Shown here: positions 9,434 to 16,914 of the stretch, piece after piece
Layout: the number at the start of each line of letters is the position of its first letter
How positions within the stretch are numbered: position 1 is the first letter of the stretch
NCBI GenBank assembly: GCA_021156265.1
Contig: JAJNBR010000011.1
Span: 1 to 21,858, forward strand
From: Flavipsychrobacter sp.
GTDB lineage: Bacteria > Bacteroidota > Bacteroidia > Chitinophagales > Chitinophagaceae
Direction of reading: 5' to 3'
Length of the DNA stretch: 21,858 nucleotides
Made by a program: the position numbers and the translations under genes
The notes under the pieces: model-generated
Told to the model about the DNA's origin: nothing
What the model saw: only the letters and a program-made list of their open reading frames with translations
The model's database searches: none

Positions 9434-9541
9434 AATGCGGCTTAAAAAAAAAGATTTGTTCAAAATAACTTTGGATGCTATACATCGCAGTTGTATTTTT
9501 GGCACAGCATTTGAAACTTCTAACTTAAAATTTGACTATCT

Positions 9542-10048
9542 ATGAAATCAATCCGTAACATTGCTTTTTCCGCTCTTCTTGCCTTAGGCGCATTCACAGC
9601 TATGACTTACACAGCGTGTAACAAAGACGAATGCGAAGATGTAGTTTGCCAGAACGGCGGCACTTGCGTCGATGGTGTGTGCCAATGTTCTACAGGCTGG
9701 GAGGGAACACTTTGCGACACCAAATCTAACGCGAAATTTGTAGGTACATGGTCGGTAGCTGAAACATGCGGAACTACCCCTTCAAATCCTTACCAGGTTA
9801 TCATTACCGCAGATGCCAGCGACCCAACCAAGGTAGTAGTGTCCAACCTTGGCAATTACAACTGCACAGTAACTGGTGCCATCGTATTTAACGGAACTGT
9901 TAGCGGCAATACCCTTACTGTAAACGACAACAAGTGCAGCACGCAAATGAATGCTACAGGCACCTTGGCAAATGGTGTGCTTACCATTAATTATACTGCA
10001 TCCTTCGGCGCCACTATCGACAACTGTACTGCTACGTTGTCAAAATAA
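9542..10048 (+). CDS. EGF-like domain protein, probable lipoprotein
   Basis: This 168-residue protein has a signal sequence ending TYTAC, with Cys26 as the candidate lipidation site. The tyrosine at -3 makes the lipobox imperfect. An EGF-like domain follows at once: cysteines 31, 36, 42, 47, 49 and 58 show the C-x4-C-x5-C-x4-C-x-C-x8-C spacing with the NGGTC and GWEGTLC signatures. Residues from about 65 form a beta-rich, lipocalin-like domain opening KFVGTWSVAETCG, with four more cysteines that could make two disulfides. Small EGF-lipoproteins of this form are frequent in Bacteroidota and function is generally unknown. The gene is transcribed divergently from the TPR gene and ends at a bidirectional terminator. 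The start is supported by the signal peptide directly after the ATG. Confidence 0.87.
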   Translation: MKSIRNIAFSALLALGAFTAMTYTACNKDECEDVVCQNGGTCVDGVCQCSTGWEGTLCDTKSNAKFVGTWSVAETCGTTPSNPYQVIITADASDPTKVVVSNLGNYNCTVTGAIVFNGTVSGNTLTVNDNKCSTQMNATGTLANGVLTINYTASFGATIDNCTATLSK

Positions 10049-10065
10049 CCTTGACATAATTCATA

Positions 10066-10094
10066 AAAAAAGCAGCCATACGGCTGCTTTTTTT
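10066..10094. terminator. Bidirectional rho-independent terminator between converging genes
   Basis: AGCAGCC (10071-10077) pairs with GGCTGCT (10082-10088) around the loop ATAC. A-run and T-run flanks mean a U-tract follows on either strand. It serves the EGF-like gene on plus and the Thr-rich lipoprotein on minus. Confidence 0.9.
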
Positions 10095-10106
10095 CTTTAA
10101 GCTGAT

Positions 10107-10541
10107 CTATCGCTTACCTGTGTTTGTGCCTTGGTTTTGTTCGGTTCCTTTCTTACCTGTGTTAGTTCCTTGCTCGCCTGTATTTTTACCAGTGTTAGTC
10201 GGTTGACTTGGACGGTTGGTACCAGTATTGGATGACGGCGTGCTTGTAGTAGCCGCTGGTGAACCCTTAGGCTTTACAGTAGTAGTCCTGGTAGTAGTAG
10301 TTTTTGTGGTCACCGACGAGCCGCCTTTCATTGCAGCAATTATAGAATCTGCCCTCAACTGTGCCATAGCAGTGATCAGGGAATCGTTCTGGCGCATCAT
10401 TTCCAGCCTTATTTCTTCCACCCGCGCATTAACTGCTGAGTCTATCTGGACTTGCGACATGTCGCTTTCATGGGTTTCAGTGGTGCATGACGCAAGCGAG
10501 ATCAAGCCTCCGGCCATCAATAAAAGTGCTTGTTTTTTCAT
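10107..10541 (-). CDS. Small lipoprotein with helical segment and Thr/Gly/Asn-rich tail
   Basis: The 144-residue product starts with a clear lipoprotein signal (MKKQALLLMAGGLISLASC; lipobox LASC, Cys19). Residues about 25-72 are predicted helical and charged (two MAQ/RAD-type heptad-like stretches), possibly a short coiled coil. Residues 73-92 are almost pure Thr/Lys/Arg/Val, and the last 45 residues contain repeated NTG[KT] units (NTGKN, NTGKK, NTGKR). This fits a surface- or periplasm-anchored protein with an extended disordered tail; I recognise no family. It has its own strong promoter immediately upstream and the shared terminator downstream. The opposite-strand frame over the same bases is a shadow. 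Confidence 0.8.
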   Translation of the reverse strand: MKKQALLLMAGGLISLASCTTETHESDMSQVQIDSAVNARVEEIRLEMMRQNDSLITAMAQLRADSIIAAMKGGSSVTTKTTTTRTTTVKPKGSPAATTSTPSSNTGTNRPSQPTNTGKNTGEQGTNTGKKGTEQNQGTNTGKR

Positions 10542-10558
10542 TCGTTTTGGTTTTGGTG

Positions 10559-10591
10559 CAAAAATATATAGTTCGACGATATAAATACAAA
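10559..10591 (-). promoter_or_regulatory. Bacteroidota-type promoter of the Thr-rich lipoprotein gene
   Basis: On the minus strand TTTG (complement of 10588-10591) is separated by exactly 21 nt from TATTTTTG (complement of 10559-10566), a perfect TAnnTTTG -7 box. Transcription would start about a dozen nt before the ATG at 10541. The promoter sits in the gap just after the stop codon of the upstream kinase gene, so the lipoprotein need not depend on kinase-operon transcription. Confidence 0.72.
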
Positions 10592-10603
10592 CTGCAAAAA
10601 AAA

Positions 10604-12031
10604 CTAATTCAGCGTAGAATAGTCAGGCGTTTCACTGTTATAGACCTCTTTTTCCAACCTTTCGATCGGCAAGGTTATAACAAATGTAGTGCCTTTATCC
10701 ACCTCGGTCTCGACACGAATATCGCCTTTATGAAGATCGACAATACGTTTAGACAGCGCCAACCCCAGGCCCGAGCCATATATCAGATTATTCTGCTTAT
10801 AACCACGGAAAAACGGCTGAAAAATATGCTCCAGGTCGTCAGGAGCTATACCTGGCCCGTTGTCTTTTACCGTCACTACAATATAGGTGGGGGTAAAGCT
10901 CAATTTTACAAAGGCTGTTTTGTCGGGCGAAAATTTACAGGCATTGTGAATGATATTCTTGATCGCACTGTACAATAGCGGCATATTTCCATACACAACG
11001 GTTTGATCTTCTTCTTCCGGAAATTCATCAAACACCAGTTCTACCTCATATAGCTTACTGATCTTTTTCATTTCGGTTGGAATGCCCATCAACAATTCGT
11101 CAATCCGAACAGAGGCCAATTCGATACCACCGGTCGAGTCGCTTGCCTTAGCTATTTCAAGAAGACTTTTAACCAGCAACCCGAGCCTTTTTGCGTCATC
11201 CTTTATCGATTTGATTATTTTTTTGTACTCTTCATTGGTTCGCTCTCTTTGCAATGCGACGTCCAACTGGCTGGTGATAGCAGTCAAAGGCGTCGACAAC
11301 TCGTGCGATGCGTTTGCAATAAAGCGTCGCTGTGTATCAAATGAGCGCTGAAGCCTGTCTAGTAGCTCATTGATCGTAGTGCCAAGTTGCTGTAATTCAT
11401 CCTTACCGCTACCTGTATCTAGCCGGTAAAGGAAGTTGTCGGCCGAAATGCGGTTGATCCTGTTTGTGAGGTTTCTTATCGAGCTTACCAGGCCAAGTGA
11501 AAAGACATAGCCTGTAATGATCACTATACTGATGCTACCAAAAAAGCAAACGGCCAGGATCGCCTGAAGTTTCGACAGCCATTCCACCCTATCGTTGTCG
11601 TACGATGCTACAATGACGGTGTATTCATTGACCGCATCTTTATAGTTTATGGCTACGGCGTCCCTACCATCCCACCCAAAAAAATATTTTTTTCGCTGCT
11701 TGGCAGTTCGCAGTACTGCGTTGTTCACCACCAATGGTAGCGCATCAGGATCACGATAAGTGAATACCAGGTTGTTTTGTGCATCATACACATTTATACT
11801 CTTACGGAACAAAGAACTGTTACCTGATTCATTGATAGCTTTTACCTCGTCGGCATTGAATCGTTGCGACTTTAAAAGAACCGCGGTACTGTAGGCTTTG
11901 CGGTACAGGCGCTCCTGGAACTGAATTACCCTGTTTTGCGCCGAATAGAAGTAAATAGCCCAGCACAATAGCAACATGATGATTGTTACTATGAAGGTAT
12001 AAACTAGCGTAATTCTATACTTGAGCGGCAT
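10604..12031 (-). CDS. Transmembrane sensor histidine kinase (HAMP, HisKA, HATPase; CusS-like)
   Basis: The 475-residue protein has a first membrane helix at about 9-30, an extracytoplasmic sensor region of about 125 residues, and a second helix at about 156-180. A HAMP linker follows (about 181-235). The dimerisation/phosphoacceptor helix carries ASHELSTPL with His243. The ATPase domain has an N box at Asn363 (IIHNACKFSP), a G1 box DNGPGI (390-395), an F box FQPFFRG and a G2 box GSGLGLAL (419-426), so all catalytic motifs are intact. It would autophosphorylate and pass phosphate to the regulator encoded just upstream. The regulator's TAA and this ATG share one base (TAATG), indicating translational coupling. 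The sensed signal is unknown; the CusS-like label is by motif style only. Confidence 0.93.
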   Translation of the reverse strand: MPLKYRITLVYTFIVTIIMLLLCWAIYFYSAQNRVIQFQERLYRKAYSTAVLLKSQRFNADEVKAINESGNSSLFRKSINVYDAQNNLVFTYRDPDALPLVVNNAVLRTAKQRKKYFFGWDGRDAVAINYKDAVNEYTVIVASYDNDRVEWLSKLQAILAVCFFGSISIVIITGYVFSLGLVSSIRNLTNRINRISADNFLYRLDTGSGKDELQQLGTTINELLDRLQRSFDTQRRFIANASHELSTPLTAITSQLDVALQRERTNEEYKKIIKSIKDDAKRLGLLVKSLLEIAKASDSTGGIELASVRIDELLMGIPTEMKKISKLYEVELVFDEFPEEEDQTVVYGNMPLLYSAIKNIIHNACKFSPDKTAFVKLSFTPTYIVVTVKDNGPGIAPDDLEHIFQPFFRGYKQNNLIYGSGLGLALSKRIVDLHKGDIRVETEVDKGTTFVITLPIERLEKEVYNSETPDYSTLN

Positions 12032-12726
12032 TAATCTTCATCAGACTTGAGAATGTATCCCATTCCCACTTGTGTATGTATCAATTTCGGGGTAAAGTCC
12101 TTGTCTATCTTCTTACGCAAAAAATTCACGTATACATCTATCACATTGGTTTGTGTATCGAAATCAATATCCCAGACATCTTTTGCAATATCAGCCCTCG
12201 ATACTACTTTACCACGCTTCCTTAACAGATATTCAAGCAGTTGAAACTCTTTCGCTGTAAGCGCTATTTTTTTAGCTCCCCGTTTCACTTCTTTGCTGTC
12301 CACATTCATTTCCAGGTCGGCAAGTTTCAAAACTTTTTCCTCTGCCTCAGCACCTTTGAAGTCCGCCCTGCGCAGCAGAGCTTTTATTCGGGCCACAAGT
12401 TCCCTGAATTCAAAGGGTTTTGCTATGTAATCATCCGCACCGGCCTCAAAGCCTTCGATCTTGTTCTCTGTAAAATCCATTGCGGTAAGCATTATTATAG
12501 GTACCTGCTTATCCTTATACCTGATCATTTTGCACAACTCGTAACCATTCATTACCGGCAAATTGATGTCCAGGATGATCAGGTCATACTTACCTGAGTA
12601 ATAGAGATCCTTCCCTTCCAACCCATTATATGCGGTAACCACATTGTAATTGTACTCTCCTAAACCCGCCTGGATAGTGTCTGCAATCTTTTTTTCGTCT
12701 TCAACAAGTAAGATGTTCTGTTTCAT
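12031..12726 (-). CDS. OmpR/PhoB-family DNA-binding response regulator
   Basis: The 231-residue protein has a receiver domain (1-120) with acidic pocket Glu9-Asp10, phosphoacceptor Asp53 (LIILDINLP), Thr81 and Lys102 (KPF). A winged-helix effector domain follows (about 130-228), with the LTAKEFQLLEYLL helix, the VIDVYVNFLRKKID recognition-helix region and the closing GMGYIL wing. It is the first gene of a two-gene operon, overlapping the kinase start by 1 nt. Regulators of this class bind tandem direct repeats with about 11-bp period. Such a pair (ATTAAAA twice, 12823-12840) lies about 100 bp upstream of this gene, suggesting autoregulation; the same motif is repeated five times before the giant surface gene. 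That link is inference. Confidence 0.95.
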   Translation of the reverse strand: MKQNILLVEDEKKIADTIQAGLGEYNYNVVTAYNGLEGKDLYYSGKYDLIILDINLPVMNGYELCKMIRYKDKQVPIIMLTAMDFTENKIEGFEAGADDYIAKPFEFRELVARIKALLRRADFKGAEAEEKVLKLADLEMNVDSKEVKRGAKKIALTAKEFQLLEYLLRKRGKVVSRADIAKDVWDIDFDTQTNVIDVYVNFLRKKIDKDFTPKLIHTQVGMGYILKSDED

Positions 12727-12822
12727 AAGCCTTTGAAATTACCTCAAGCAATAGTAGCCGACATTTGTTTTAAATATAATTACTAGCCGTCGCTATTTTA
12801 TGAAAACCAAGGCGGGTCGATA

Positions 12823-12840
12823 ATTAAAATTACATTAAAA
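12823..12840. promoter_or_regulatory. Pair of ATTAAAA direct repeats at 11-bp spacing upstream of the OmpR-family gene
   Basis: ATTAAAA starts at 12823 and at 12834 with TTAC between the copies. The motif, period and orientation relative to the downstream minus-strand gene match the five-copy array at 7758-7808. The nearest copy is 96 bp from the start codon at 12726. Candidate autoregulatory site of the OmpR-family regulator (inference). Confidence 0.5.
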
Positions 12841-12876
12841 GGGCCAAACATGCCAGCGTCGGGAAGCTATTTAACT

Positions 12877-12930
12877 AAACAGTTAACACTGTTTCCCTGT
12901 ACCAAAGTACACTTTCACCTGTTGAAAGTG
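12877..12930. promoter_or_regulatory. Cluster of three adjacent inverted repeats
   Basis: Dyad 1 has arms AAACAGT (12877-12883) and ACTGTTT (12888-12894) around TAAC. Dyad 2 has arms TGTAC (12898-12902) and GTACA (12907-12911) around CAAA. Dyad 3 has 8-bp arms CACTTTCA (12910-12917) and TGAAAGTG (12923-12930) around CCTGT. None is followed by a T-run, so they resemble operators more than terminators. The bound protein is unknown. Confidence 0.5.
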
Positions 12931-13110
12931 GCCATTGAAACGTTCATCGACATAGAGAAACGTACCCGTTGTATTTTTCTATCATTTAAAGGAAAGTAGC
13001 TAAATACACATATACAGTACTGCTATTATTGACCAAATAAGGTTGGTAGCTGTATATTAGCTGCTCTTGCTTCCTGTGTACGGGGAAGCAGAAAACTTGT
13101 ATTTGCATCC

Positions 13111-16086
13111 ATGACCTCCCGCAAGCTGTACTCACTGCTGCTATTCCTATTCTGCCTTGCTGAAAGCCGGGATGCATGCTGCCAGTTAAATCTAAATGCC
13201 CGGAACGGTTTGCCAGTCAACCATGTATACCAAGTCGTAGAGGACAAGTATGGATATCTGTGGATAGCAACTGCAAACGGCGTAGCCCGGTATAATGGAT
13301 ATGACTTGAAAACTTATACAATATCGGACGGATTACCGAGTAATGACGTTTGGAGCATACACCTTGATAAGAAAGAACGGCTGTGGCTGCTGTGCTTTAC
13401 CAATTCTTTAGGATACATCTACAAAAACCGATACTACGAAACCTACGATGATGACAGCTTTACCATGTCGACCAACCGGGTATTTGAATATAAAGATGGA
13501 ATAGTTTTTCTCACTAAGTTCCGCGAAACGATAGGTTTCTCCCTGTTTAAAGAAAAGAATGACACCCTAACCAAACTGAAAGATGACAGGATAGAAATGT
13601 TTTGGACGCTTAACGACAAAGCAGAAGTAATAATTGGTGTAAATGCTGATAGCATTATCTCAACTTACTCCATTATCGGCAAGGAGCTTAAACTAAAAAG
13701 TCAATGTAGTTACAATGGGCCTGTTCGCTTTGCGAAACAAACCTTTCACTCCTGGTTTACCTACCATAACTACGATGTAGCTCCGGTAGCGGGGACCCGC
13801 CATCTTTATAGTGTCAACCTGGCTACCTGCCAGCTGGATACTATTATATTCCAGGCTGGCGTTATCAAAAACACTATTCACGCAAATAGGTTCCTGTACG
13901 TATTTGCAGGAGACAGCGTCTATAAGCTTGACAGCAATTTGAAAACGGTTCAGACTATTACGGTTAATGATTTGACCGCGGGCTATTTATCACTACCTAC
14001 CGACATAGCCTATGTGCTGGAAAACGATTTCTGGGGAAGAATTATTACTACACGGACCAACGGCTTATTTATTCTACCGCAGAAAATTTCGCCGTTTAAA
14101 AAGATAGAGTCATTCAATACTGTCGGATACAAGCATGTCGGACGCAATGATGCAAACATGCACTATTGGTGGAACTCCGGCTCCGGCATGATGGCTTATG
14201 TTACTGACCGCGGTGAAATAACATACCAACGTTATCAAATCAATGATGGCATAAGGAAGATATTGCCATTCAAGGGCGAGCAGTCGCTGTTGTTTCTTAA
14301 TTATGCGCCGACACTTTTCAATTACAGAACAGGTAAGGTTACCGATCTGATTAAGTTCAAAATAGACCAGGGGATGCTTGGTTACGGGTATTCGGCAACC
14401 GATGCCCTCATCATTAACGACACCGTATACTCGATCGGGTCCAGTGCTTTTAATAAGTCTTATATCAGAAACGATACCTTATATTCCCGATCCTTGCACA
14501 TGGACAGGTGTACGGGCCTCACCTATGATTCCATTCGGCACCTGGTATGGGCTTACAATACAGGCAAAATTGTTTTGCACAACCACAACACAGAAAAGCT
14601 GGTTACGATACCAGACAATTTGTTTAAACCACTTGGCATAGACCGCGTGGAACTGGTTGTACTAGACAATAAGTTTGGAAATATCCTGATAAAAGACGGC
14701 GACAAACTTCTCTGCATAGACCCCAAAAATTATTCCCGTCAGCAGCTTTTCGATCAGTGCGATCTTTCCTCAGCTAACATTTTCACGAAAGGCAACATGC
14801 TAATAGCTACCGGAAAATTCGGTGTATTGTTTTGCAAAATCCTCGGCCCCGGAAAATTTTCGGAACCCATCGTTTATTACAACGAAAAATACAGTTACTA
14901 TCTGCACGCATATGACGCTCATGTATCCGGAAGCAAATTGCTAATGAATACCGACAACGGACTGTATACTATTGATCTGCCCGGCGATGCTGCCTTAAAC
15001 AACACCTCAACTATTCAACCATTCAAGTTGACCCTAACCTACGCGAATGACCTGGTCGACGTAAACAACAATGACAGTTTTTCCTTTGACCAGAACAACA
15101 GAACAATTGCATTTGACCTGATAAAGCCCTCTGGAAGCGGTCACGTCAGGTATCTCTATATGATAAACGGCATAGACTCATCATGGCAGGAGTTGAACAG
15201 CAATGAGTTGATCTTGTCAACTCTTCGGCCGGGCAAATATTATTCACTACTTCTCAAACTAAGAGACGACGTTTGGAAAAGCAACCCTATAAAACTTAAT
15301 ATCCTCATTGTCCCCTATTGGTGGCAGACCAATCCGGGACAAGTAGTTCTCTGGCTATTAAGCACAATTCTTCTTGGCGTCGTCATCCTTGCCACCGTGT
15401 TCATTACGCGGAAGATCATCACACAAAACAACATTAAGAAAAACAGGCTATTGGAACTGGAGATCAAATCGATCTATTCGCAAATAAATCCACATTTTAT
15501 TTTCAACACGTTAAACACCACACTGCATTACATTGTGAAGAAGAAACTGGATGAAGCTTATGACCATGTATCAAGCTTCTCCAGCCTCTTAAGATCTTAT
15601 CTCAAATCTTCCCGTAACAGATATATTACGCTGGGCGAAGAGATCGCCAATCTTCGAAATTATATACACCTGCAGCAAACAAGGTTTGAAAATGCATTTA
15701 CGTATGAGATAATCACGGATATCCCGAATGGGAAAACAATAGATATTCCCTCCCTGCTTTTACAGCCCGTAGTCGAAAATGCCATTAACCATGGTCTTTT
15801 GCCCAAGAATTCTCCCGGTCACCTGAAGTTGGCATTTATTACTGACAGGCACACAAACGTGGTGACTTGCATAATAGATGACAACGGGGTTGGCAGAAAA
15901 TATGCTGGCGAAGCTGCAAAAAACACTGAAAGAGAATCTTACGGCAGCCAACTTATAGCCGAACTCGTTGACATTTTCAATAAATATGAAAATGCCGGAA
16001 TTGATATAAAATACATTGACAAAGAATTGCCGGAAACTGGCACTACTGTAATCATCACTATTAAAAATGCTCGTACCAATGGATAA
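13111..16086 (+). CDS. LytS-type sensor histidine kinase with beta-propeller sensor (Reg_prop, Y_Y_Y, His_kinase)
   Basis: The 991-residue protein starts with a signal peptide (about 1-24). A long extracytoplasmic region (about 25-640) follows, with Reg_prop motifs best seen at the start (DKYGYLWIATANGVARYNG, then DGLPSNDVWSIHLDKKERLWL); its length suits about 14 propeller blades. A Y_Y_Y beta-sandwich (about 640-738) ends in PYWWQT, and a membrane helix spans 745-766. The cytoplasmic kinase has the His_kinase (LytS/YehU) signature SQINPHFIFNTLN with His795. Its ATP-binding part has QPVVENAINHG (Asn890) and DDNGVG (923-928). It likely senses a polymer fragment, cell-envelope or other extracellular cue and phosphorylates the LytTR regulator whose start overlaps its stop. 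It is divergent from the OmpR-type system. Confidence 0.92.
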   Translation: MTSRKLYSLLLFLFCLAESRDACCQLNLNARNGLPVNHVYQVVEDKYGYLWIATANGVARYNGYDLKTYTISDGLPSNDVWSIHLDKKERLWLLCFTNSLGYIYKNRYYETYDDDSFTMSTNRVFEYKDGIVFLTKFRETIGFSLFKEKNDTLTKLKDDRIEMFWTLNDKAEVIIGVNADSIISTYSIIGKELKLKSQCSYNGPVRFAKQTFHSWFTYHNYDVAPVAGTRHLYSVNLATCQLDTIIFQAGVIKNTIHANRFLYVFAGDSVYKLDSNLKTVQTITVNDLTAGYLSLPTDIAYVLENDFWGRIITTRTNGLFILPQKISPFKKIESFNTVGYKHVGRNDANMHYWWNSGSGMMAYVTDRGEITYQRYQINDGIRKILPFKGEQSLLFLNYAPTLFNYRTGKVTDLIKFKIDQGMLGYGYSATDALIINDTVYSIGSSAFNKSYIRNDTLYSRSLHMDRCTGLTYDSIRHLVWAYNTGKIVLHNHNTEKLVTIPDNLFKPLGIDRVELVVLDNKFGNILIKDGDKLLCIDPKNYSRQQLFDQCDLSSANIFTKGNMLIATGKFGVLFCKILGPGKFSEPIVYYNEKYSYYLHAYDAHVSGSKLLMNTDNGLYTIDLPGDAALNNTSTIQPFKLTLTYANDLVDVNNNDSFSFDQNNRTIAFDLIKPSGSGHVRYLYMINGIDSSWQELNSNELILSTLRPGKYYSLLLKLRDDVWKSNPIKLNILIVPYWWQTNPGQVVLWLLSTILLGVVILATVFITRKIITQNNIKKNRLLELEIKSIYSQINPHFIFNTLNTTLHYIVKKKLDEAYDHVSSFSSLLRSYLKSSRNRYITLGEEIANLRNYIHLQQTRFENAFTYEIITDIPNGKTIDIPSLLLQPVVENAINHGLLPKNSPGHLKLAFITDRHTNVVTCIIDDNGVGRKYAGEAAKNTERESYGSQLIAELVDIFNKYENAGIDIKYIDKELPETGTTVIITIKNARTNG

Positions 16087-16825
16087 CTACACCTGTCTCA
16101 TCGTAGATGATGAAATTAAAGCAATAGAACTGCTGGAATACAACCTGGGAATATTTTATAAGAACATCCAGGTAGTAGGAACCTACTCCAGGTGGGATGA
16201 TGCTATTGATGCGATACGTGCATCCGACGTAGACATCCTCTTCCTCGATATTTCAATGCAGGATAAAAATGGAATGGACCTGGTTCGATATGCTCCCAAC
16301 CTGCAGAGCGAAGTAATCTTTGTAACAGCTCATGCAGATTATGCAGTGGAAGCTTTCAGATTGTCTGCGGCCGGATACATCGTCAAACCTATTGACAAAA
16401 CCGAGTTTGTAGCAACGTTAGATAATGTGCTGGAAAAGATCCGGAATAAACGGCTGGCAAAAAAAGCATTGAGCAGCGAGGTGCATATACAAAAAAGGAT
16501 AGGCATACCAAGTGGAAAAGCAATTGACTATGTAAATATTCAGGATATTATCTGCCTCGAAGCAGTTAACTCCTATACAAAGATCATAACCGACGAAACA
16601 GAAATCCTCAGCTCATACAATATTGGAAAGTTCAAAGAGTTGCTTGACGACGCAATGTTTTACCAGGTTCACCGCTCCTACATTATCAACCTCAACCATA
16701 TTAGGAGATATGAAGCCAGCGGTTTTGTTATCATGAGCAACAGCAAAGAGATACCATTATCCAAAAGCCAGAGAGAACATTTCCTTAGCCTCTTCAGTAA
16801 ACTGGCAAGAAATACTAAGCCTTAA
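16079..16825 (+). CDS. LytTR-family response regulator
   Basis: The 248-residue protein (from this ATG) has a receiver domain with Asp10-Asp11, phosphoacceptor Asp57 (ILFLDISMQD), Thr at FVTAHADYAVEAF and Lys in IVKPID. A C-terminal LytTR DNA-binding domain follows, with EAVNSYTKII, F-x-QVHRSYIINL-x-HI and IPLSKSQREHF. I prefer the ATG at 16079, which overlaps the kinase stop as ATGGATAA and puts CLIVDDE at the usual distance. An in-frame ATG at 16067 would add four residues (MLVP). It is cotranscribed with the propeller kinase and is almost certainly its partner. LytTR regulators generally bind spaced direct repeats; I could not identify the site. Confidence 0.94.
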   Translation: MDNYTCLIVDDEIKAIELLEYNLGIFYKNIQVVGTYSRWDDAIDAIRASDVDILFLDISMQDKNGMDLVRYAPNLQSEVIFVTAHADYAVEAFRLSAAGYIVKPIDKTEFVATLDNVLEKIRNKRLAKKALSSEVHIQKRIGIPSGKAIDYVNIQDIICLEAVNSYTKIITDETEILSSYNIGKFKELLDDAMFYQVHRSYIINLNHIRRYEASGFVIMSNSKEIPLSKSQREHFLSLFSKLARNTKP

Positions 16826-16914
16826 AAGTACTTATCTGGATGGGTTTAATGGTTGAGCTCCAATTGGATGGAACGTGGTAAATTTACTAAGCATTGATAT
16901 GCTTGTAGCTTGAG
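16826..16914. other. Spacer with two short palindromes before the DUF4239-like gene
   Basis: The spacer contains the perfect 10-bp palindrome TCCAATTGGA (16859-16868) and a dyad with arms AAGCAT and ATGCTT (16889-16904) around TGAT. Neither is followed by a U-tract, and no TAnnTTTG promoter box is visible. Read-through from the LytTR operon is therefore possible. Confidence 0.3.

Larger units (their letters stand above)
12727..13110. other. Divergent intergenic region between two two-component systems
   Basis: This 384-bp spacer carries no credible gene. It must hold the start signals for the OmpR-type operon (minus) and the LytS-type operon (plus). It contains the ATTAAAA pair (12823-12840), three consecutive inverted repeats (12877-12930) and a possible leader hairpin, where TGCTTCC (13068-13074) pairs with GGAAGCA (13084-13090). 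No perfect TAnnTTTG box was found on either strand, so the promoters are either weak or activator-dependent. Confidence 0.6.

Noticed and set aside
9349..9505. N-terminal extension of the TPR protein to the ATG at 9505
   Set aside because: It would bury the signal peptide behind 52 residues of leader-like sequence, and promoter-like boxes fall inside this stretch.
9498..9534. Promoter for the EGF-like gene from TTTG boxes at 9498, 9510 and 9531
   Set aside because: No combination gives both a proper TAnnTTTG box and a 19-21 nt spacing with a sensible leader, so no promoter is called.
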